Source: an uncultured Oscillospiraceae bacterium (GTDB lineage Bacteria > Bacillota > Clostridia > Oscillospirales > Oscillospiraceae). From it: DNA of 43,986 bases. A model generated the notes under the pieces. That model saw nothing but the letters and a program-made list of their open reading frames with translations. It did no database searches and was not told the origin of the DNA. The number at the start of each line of letters is the position of its first letter. The stretch's first letter is position 1. Below are positions 39,700 through 43,986 of the stretch, one piece after another. The position numbers were made by a program, and so were the translations under genes. The stretch spans positions 1-43,986 of the forward strand of contig CAJTLI010000020.1 of assembly GCA_910577525.1 (NCBI GenBank). The letters are read 5' to 3'.

Positions 39700-42687
39700 T
39701 TAAGCCGCTTTCTTCTTCTTGAGGAAGCTGTAGATGAAGAACGCCTCGGCGGCCACTAGAATCACGCCGCCAACCACGTTGGCGATGGTCAGGTAGGTCT
39801 CCCAGCGGTTGGGCTGAGTGGACTGCTTGATGCCCAGGTCGCTGTACTGACGGCTGTTGACGGTGACGTACAGAATGTTCTTCGTAGACTGCCGCATGGC
39901 CTGCTGGGCGGCGGGAGTCTCACGGAAGCGGGTCTGGCTGGTCTCGGTGGGATAGGCCACCAGGCAGAAGTCGGTGCCGGTGCGGACGCCCTGATCGGCG
40001 CTCATGTAGCCGTACACGCCGAAGTAGTCGGTGAGCACCATGCCCTGGAAGCCCCACTCGTTGCGCAGCACCTGAGTCTGGAGCTCGTAGGTGCCGCCGG
40101 CCCAGCGCGGGCCGATGTAGTTGAAGGAGGACATGACGGCCTTGGCCTTGCCTTCCTTCACGGAGATCTCAAAGGGCTTCAGGTAGATCTCCCGCATGGC
40201 CTGCTCGTTGGTCCAGGTGCACAGCATGCCGCAGCGGTTGGTCTCCTGGTCGTTGAGGGCGAAGTGCTTGATATAGGCGTACACGCCGTACTTCTCCGCG
40301 CCGATGGTGGCGTTGGCCGCCATGGAGCCGGACAGCACGCCGTCTTCGGAGTAGTACTCGAAGTTACGGCCGGCGAAGGCGGTGCGGTGGATGTTCATGG
40401 CGGGGGCGTACCAGCCGGCGGTGTCCATCTGGTCGGCCATCTTGCCGATGCTCTCGCCGAAGGCGGTGGCCAAATCGTCGTTCCAGGTGGCGGCGATCAT
40501 CACGGCGGCGGGGAAGCCCACGGAGCCCTGGCCGGTGAAGTTGTTGTTGATGGAGGCGGGGCCGTCGCAGTCGTTAGTGCGGTACTTCTCAATGGAGGCC
40601 AAGTCCAGCGTCTGATAGCCGCCCAGAGCGATGAGGTTGCCCATCTCCTCCAGGGTGAGCTGGTCCAGCAGCTGGTCCCACTTGGGGTCGTCGTAGGCGG
40701 CGCCCCGCAGGTCCTTGAGCTTCACACCGTTCTTGGCGCCGGTGGTGGGGGCCGCGGCGTTGGGGAACATCCGCTCCTCGTCCTTGGCCGTCACCTCGGC
40801 GGTGAGGTAGTTGGCGTTGTTGTAGAAATTGGCCTTGTCGGCGGCGGGCATGGAGTGGGAGGCAGGGGCGGCGGTGGCCGCGTCGTAGTTGGCGAAGCCG
40901 TCCTTGCGGGACAGGTACTCCACCTCCTCGCCCCGGGCGTAGTCGAACTGGTTGACGGCGGGGGAGGCGTCGCTGTCCCGCTTGTTGTTCTCGTCATAGA
41001 CCTTGTCGGCGCTGAGGGTATAGGTCTCGGACTCGATCACAGTGTGGGAGTCGGAGTTGATGGAGATGACGTAGTCGCCCTTCTCCAGCACATAGCAGCC
41101 CTTGCCCTGGTCGTCGTAGGAGGCCATCTGCTCAATGGGGAAGGTGATGGTCACGTCCTCGGAGGCGCCGGGCTCCAGCTTGGCGGTCTTGGCGAACTCC
41201 ACCAGGTTGGCGGTGGCCTTCTCGATGCCGCCGTTGGTGTAGGGCGGGTTGAAGTAGACCTGCACCACTTCCTTGCCGGCCACGGACCCGGTGTTGGTGA
41301 CTTTGACCTTCAGGGTGATGTTGGTCCCGTCGTCGGAGAAGTCGGTGATCTCCTGCTTGAAGCTGGTGTAGCTCAGGCCGTAGCCGAAGGGGTACTGGAC
41401 GGTCTTGTCATAGTCGATGAGGCCCTCGGCGGCGGCGGTCTCGTAGAACTTGTAGCCCACGTAGATGCCCTCCACGTAGTTGACGAAGGCGGGCAGGGTG
41501 GTGGTCTCGGTGCCGGTCATAAAGTTGGTGCTCTTGTAGGCGTGCTCCTCCATGTTGTCATAGAGCATGTAGCCGATGTTGTTGAAGGCGGGGATGGCGG
41601 TCAAGTCATACACATAGGTGTCCACCATGCGGCCGGAGGGGTTCACGTCACCGGCCAGAATCTCGCCCAGGGCGGTGAAGCCGGCCTGGCCGGTGCCCGG
41701 GCACCAGACCGCGCCCTTGATGGAGTCGTACTCGTCGATGAAGCCCAGCTCGAAGGCGTTGGCGCTGTTGTAGATGACGATGACGTTGTCAAAGTTCTCG
41801 CACACCAGCTTGACCATCTCCTCCTCGGGGTTGGAGAGGTTCAGGTAGGTGTCGCCGGGGTCCCAGTCATTGCCCTCGTTGACGGTGTCGTCATAGTTCA
41901 TGGCGGAGTCGGCCTTGTACTCGCCCTTGACCAGGGCATCCATGTCCTTGGGCAGGTCGGCGCCCTCGCCGCCCACCCGGGCGATGAAGATGACAGCGGT
42001 GTCGGAGAAGGACTTGGCGCCGTTCATCAGCTCGTCGGAGTACAGGCCGGCGCCGGGCTGGGGCAGGGTCCAGTTCTGGTTCCACATGCTCACGGCGGGC
42101 AGCATGACGGGGCTGCCCTGGCCGTTGTCCTTATAGGCGTCCATCTGCTGGAACTTGGCGGTGTAATCTTCATAGAACTTGATGAGGTCCTCGTTGTACT
42201 CGATGCCCGCCGCCTTGAGGCTGTCCAGGAAGGTGACGGTGGGGTAGGACTGGTTCAGCGCGCCGGAGCCGGTGCCGCCGTAGCAGGGGTTGGTGGCGGA
42301 CCAGCCGAACACGTTGATCTTCTTGTTCTGAAGGGGCAGGATATTGTCCTCATCCTTCAGCAGGGTGATGCCCTCCCGGCAGATCTCTGTCACCAGCTCG
42401 GTGGCCTCCTTGGTGGTGGCCTCGTCGATCTTGGCCACAGGCTTGCCCAGGGACTGGGTCAGCAGGGTGGCCAAGGGGCCGGTGCAGATCAGGTTGACCA
42501 CGATCAGCACGGCCAGCAGGGCGGCCACCCAGGCGGAGCCCCGAATCAGGCCCTTGGCACCCTTGGGGGCCTTCATCGCGGCCACAGTGACCACGATGGC
42601 GGCGACGAGCGCAATGACGATAGCCACGATATGAGGTATTATCGTGCTTACCACCTTTGCGACGTCATCCCAGTTGATAGCTAACAT
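39700..42687 (-). CDS. Membrane-tethered GH3 glycosidase with permuted domains
   Basis: A 995-residue GH3 protein with domains in reversed order. Two hydrophobic helices (about 15-37 and 48-72) are followed by the alpha/beta sandwich domain (about 85-390, REGITLLKDEDNILPLQNKK), an FnIII-like domain (about 440-560) and then the catalytic TIM barrel (about 680-930). The nucleophile is probably Asp887 in MVLTDYF, where most GH3 enzymes have SDW; KHFALND is the substrate-binding motif. A last helix at about 963-985 is followed by KKKKAA. The enzyme is thus anchored at both ends, with the catalytic parts likely outside. Reversed order is known in some rumen Clostridia enzymes. ATG 42687 follows GAGGAGG by about 7 bases. 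Confidence 0.9.
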   Translation of the reverse strand: MLAINWDDVAKVVSTIIPHIVAIVIALVAAIVVTVAAMKAPKGAKGLIRGSAWVAALLAVLIVVNLICTGPLATLLTQSLGKPVAKIDEATTKEATELVTEICREGITLLKDEDNILPLQNKKINVFGWSATNPCYGGTGSGALNQSYPTVTFLDSLKAAGIEYNEDLIKFYEDYTAKFQQMDAYKDNGQGSPVMLPAVSMWNQNWTLPQPGAGLYSDELMNGAKSFSDTAVIFIARVGGEGADLPKDMDALVKGEYKADSAMNYDDTVNEGNDWDPGDTYLNLSNPEEEMVKLVCENFDNVIVIYNSANAFELGFIDEYDSIKGAVWCPGTGQAGFTALGEILAGDVNPSGRMVDTYVYDLTAIPAFNNIGYMLYDNMEEHAYKSTNFMTGTETTTLPAFVNYVEGIYVGYKFYETAAAEGLIDYDKTVQYPFGYGLSYTSFKQEITDFSDDGTNITLKVKVTNTGSVAGKEVVQVYFNPPYTNGGIEKATANLVEFAKTAKLEPGASEDVTITFPIEQMASYDDQGKGCYVLEKGDYVISINSDSHTVIESETYTLSADKVYDENNKRDSDASPAVNQFDYARGEEVEYLSRKDGFANYDAATAAPASHSMPAADKANFYNNANYLTAEVTAKDEERMFPNAAAPTTGAKNGVKLKDLRGAAYDDPKWDQLLDQLTLEEMGNLIALGGYQTLDLASIEKYRTNDCDGPASINNNFTGQGSVGFPAAVMIAATWNDDLATAFGESIGKMADQMDTAGWYAPAMNIHRTAFAGRNFEYYSEDGVLSGSMAANATIGAEKYGVYAYIKHFALNDQETNRCGMLCTWTNEQAMREIYLKPFEISVKEGKAKAVMSSFNYIGPRWAGGTYELQTQVLRNEWGFQGMVLTDYFGVYGYMSADQGVRTGTDFCLVAYPTETSQTRFRETPAAQQAMRQSTKNILYVTVNSRQYSDLGIKQSTQPNRWETYLTIANVVGGVILVAAEAFFIYSFLKKKKAA

Positions 42688-43014
42688 GTTCTTTCCTCCT
42701 CATTCACTTTTTTGCGGGCAGTTCCCGCTATGCCCAGGAGTTTACCACAACTTTTTATCCTTTGGCGTCGATTTGCGCAAACTGTATGGATTTGCGTTCA
42801 AACTGCATTTTGCCCTGTGCATTCCCCACAAAACCCCCCTTGCGCTCTTAGTGTATTTCCACAACGCAAGAGGGATTTTCCAGTTTTTTGTTGTGAATTT
42901 GCCGTCCTCTGCCCGGGCGGGCGTCGGATAGACGGGGCCCCGAACCCTTCCCTTTTCCTCCCTTTTGTGATAGGATAGCCGGGCTGAAATCCGGCCTGAA
43001 GGGAGGTCCCCGCC
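42688..43014. other. Divergent intergenic region
   Basis: 327 bp between the divergent permuted-GH3 and MATE genes. It holds an inverted pair TTGCG/CGCAA around 42840-42870. Possible promoters for the GH3 gene (extended -10 TGGTAAACT near 42740) are weak, and no clear catabolite-repression site was found. Confidence 0.4.
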
Positions 43015-43986
43015 GTGGCGGCCCAGAAGAACGACTTTTCCAAGGGGAGCATTCCCCGCAACATCATGAGCCTGGCCATTCCCATGGCGGCGGCCCAGCT
43101 GGTCAACGTGCTGTACAGCGTGGTGGACCGCATCTATCTGGGCCACCTGCCGGAGAGCGACAGCCTGGCCCTCACCGGCCTGGGGGTGACGATGCCCATC
43201 GTGTCCATCCTCATGGGCTTTGCCAACCTGTGCGGCACCGGGGGCGCGCCTCTGTGCTCCATCAGCCGGGGCAGGGGGGACGACGGGGAGGCCGAGCGGG
43301 TGATGGGCAACGCCTTTTTGCTGCTGCTGATCCTGGGCGCGGCCGGCACCGCCTTCTTCCTGGCCTTCAAGGAGCCCGTTCTGTATCTGTTCGGGGCCAG
43401 CCCGGACACCTTTCCCTATGCCGACGGCTATATGACCATCTACCTCTGGGGCACCCTGTTCGTCATGGTCAGCCTGGGGATGAATCCCTTCATCAACGCC
43501 CAGGGCTTTGGCCGGGTGGGCATGATGACGGTGCTGCTGGGGGCTGTCGTGAACATCGCCCTGGACCCGGTGTTCATCTTTCCCTTCGGGCTCAACCTGG
43601 GGGTGCGGGGGGCGGCGTTGGCCACCGTGCTCTCCCAGGGGCTGTCGGCGGCCTGGGTGCTGGCCTTTCTCACGGGGAAGCGGGCCATTCTGCGTCTAAG
43701 GCGGGAAAACCTCCGGCTGGACGGGGCCCGCACCAGGAAGATCGTCTCCCTGGGCCTGTCCGGCTTCTTTGTGAACATGACCAACAGCCTGGTCCAGGTG
43801 GTGTGCAACGCCACCCTGCAAGCCTACGGCGGGGACACCTACGTGGGGGTGATGACCATCATCAACTCCATCCGGGAGATGTTCATCATGCCGGTCCAGG
43901 GGCTGACCAACGGCTCCCAGCCGGTGGAGGGCTACAACTACGGGGCCAGGCGGTACAGCCGGGTCCGGGAGGCCGTCCGGTTCACG
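43015..43986 (+). CDS. MATE-family multidrug efflux transporter (partial, 3' end missing)
   Basis: The first 324 residues of a MATE/MepA-type cation-coupled exporter; the gene runs off the window. The N-terminus after a GTG start reads VAAQKNDFSKGSIPRNIMSL. Several helices follow, with the conserved PMAAAQLVNVLYSVVDRIYL of helix 1-2 and GMNPFINAQGFGRVGMMTVL and VNIALDPVFIF of helices 4-5, all typical of MATE. Start decided by GGGAGGT eight bases upstream. Substrate cannot be told from sequence. It is transcribed away from the GH3 gene. Confidence 0.9.
   Translation, partial: MAAQKNDFSKGSIPRNIMSLAIPMAAAQLVNVLYSVVDRIYLGHLPESDSLALTGLGVTMPIVSILMGFANLCGTGGAPLCSISRGRGDDGEAERVMGNAFLLLLILGAAGTAFFLAFKEPVLYLFGASPDTFPYADGYMTIYLWGTLFVMVSLGMNPFINAQGFGRVGMMTVLLGAVVNIALDPVFIFPFGLNLGVRGAALATVLSQGLSAAWVLAFLTGKRAILRLRRENLRLDGARTRKIVSLGLSGFFVNMTNSLVQVVCNATLQAYGGDTYVGVMTIINSIREMFIMPVQGLTNGSQPVEGYNYGARRYSRVREAVRFT

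Noticed and set aside
36301..42684. Long plus-strand open frames opposite the two GH3 genes
   Set aside because: Shadow frames of GC-rich genes; compositions are not protein-like and no family motif is present.
1..43986. CRISPR arrays, tRNA and rRNA genes
   Set aside because: No regularly spaced direct repeats of CRISPR type, no tRNA T-loop/CCA-like signatures and no rRNA sequence noticed on reading both strands.

Overview
The window looks like a chromosomal segment from a GC-rich, spore-forming gut Clostridium relative, most likely in the Oscillospiraceae (Flavonifractor/Lawsonibacter-like). This placement is an inference. It rests on high GC with strong AGGAGG ribosome binding sites, an archaeal-type (type 3) prolyl-tRNA synthetase, zinc-type S14 and L36, a KOW-domain gene between map and infA, an SLH-anchored surface protein and Spo0A-box-like promoter sites. 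No rRNA, tRNA or CRISPR was seen.

Region 1 (1 to about 4285) is accessory DNA: lower and uneven GC, a RhuM-family gene, several small genes of unknown function, an XRE-type regulator and clustered inverted repeats. It stops abruptly inside the last codons of a rubrerythrin-like gene, so this is probably one end of an integrated element with the other end outside the window. Region 2 (4370-7700) has a two-gene operon on the minus strand, a cytoplasmic ParB-like/BMP-domain protein coupled to a metallophosphoesterase, next to an orphan tail-fibre-like gene. Region 3 (7700-11700) is one large SLH-domain surface protein with two predicted promoters; the distal one carries Spo0A-box-like sites just downstream of its -10. 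Region 4 (12020-15470) is a tightly overlapping cobalamin nucleotide-loop operon, cobT-cobU-cobS-(short CobU-like)-cobC.

Region 5 (15483-32440, minus strand) is the complete S10-spc-alpha ribosomal cluster from rpsJ to rplQ, including secY, adk, map, infA and rpoA. It starts from a good sigma-A promoter with a leader of about 300 nt that contains an intrinsic-terminator-like hairpin. The spacers are interrupted by dispersed palindromic repeats; one family has two full-length copies and one short 'solo' copy. Region 6 (32548-36310) holds a 76-bp inverted-repeat element, proS, an orphan tyrosine recombinase, and a histidine-kinase-like ATPase gene whose promoter is followed by three exact TGTCGAA boxes in perfect 10-bp phase. 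Region 7 (36320-42690) carries a GtrA-like membrane protein, a cytoplasmic GH3 glycosidase and a membrane-tethered GH3 glycosidase with permuted domain order. The window ends inside a MATE-family exporter gene.

The strongest leads for something undescribed are: the triple Spo0A-box promoter driving a kinase-like protein without a phospho-acceptor histidine, echoed at the S-layer distal promoter; the ParB-like/BMP plus phosphoesterase pair; the S10 leader; and the repeat family in the ribosomal cluster.
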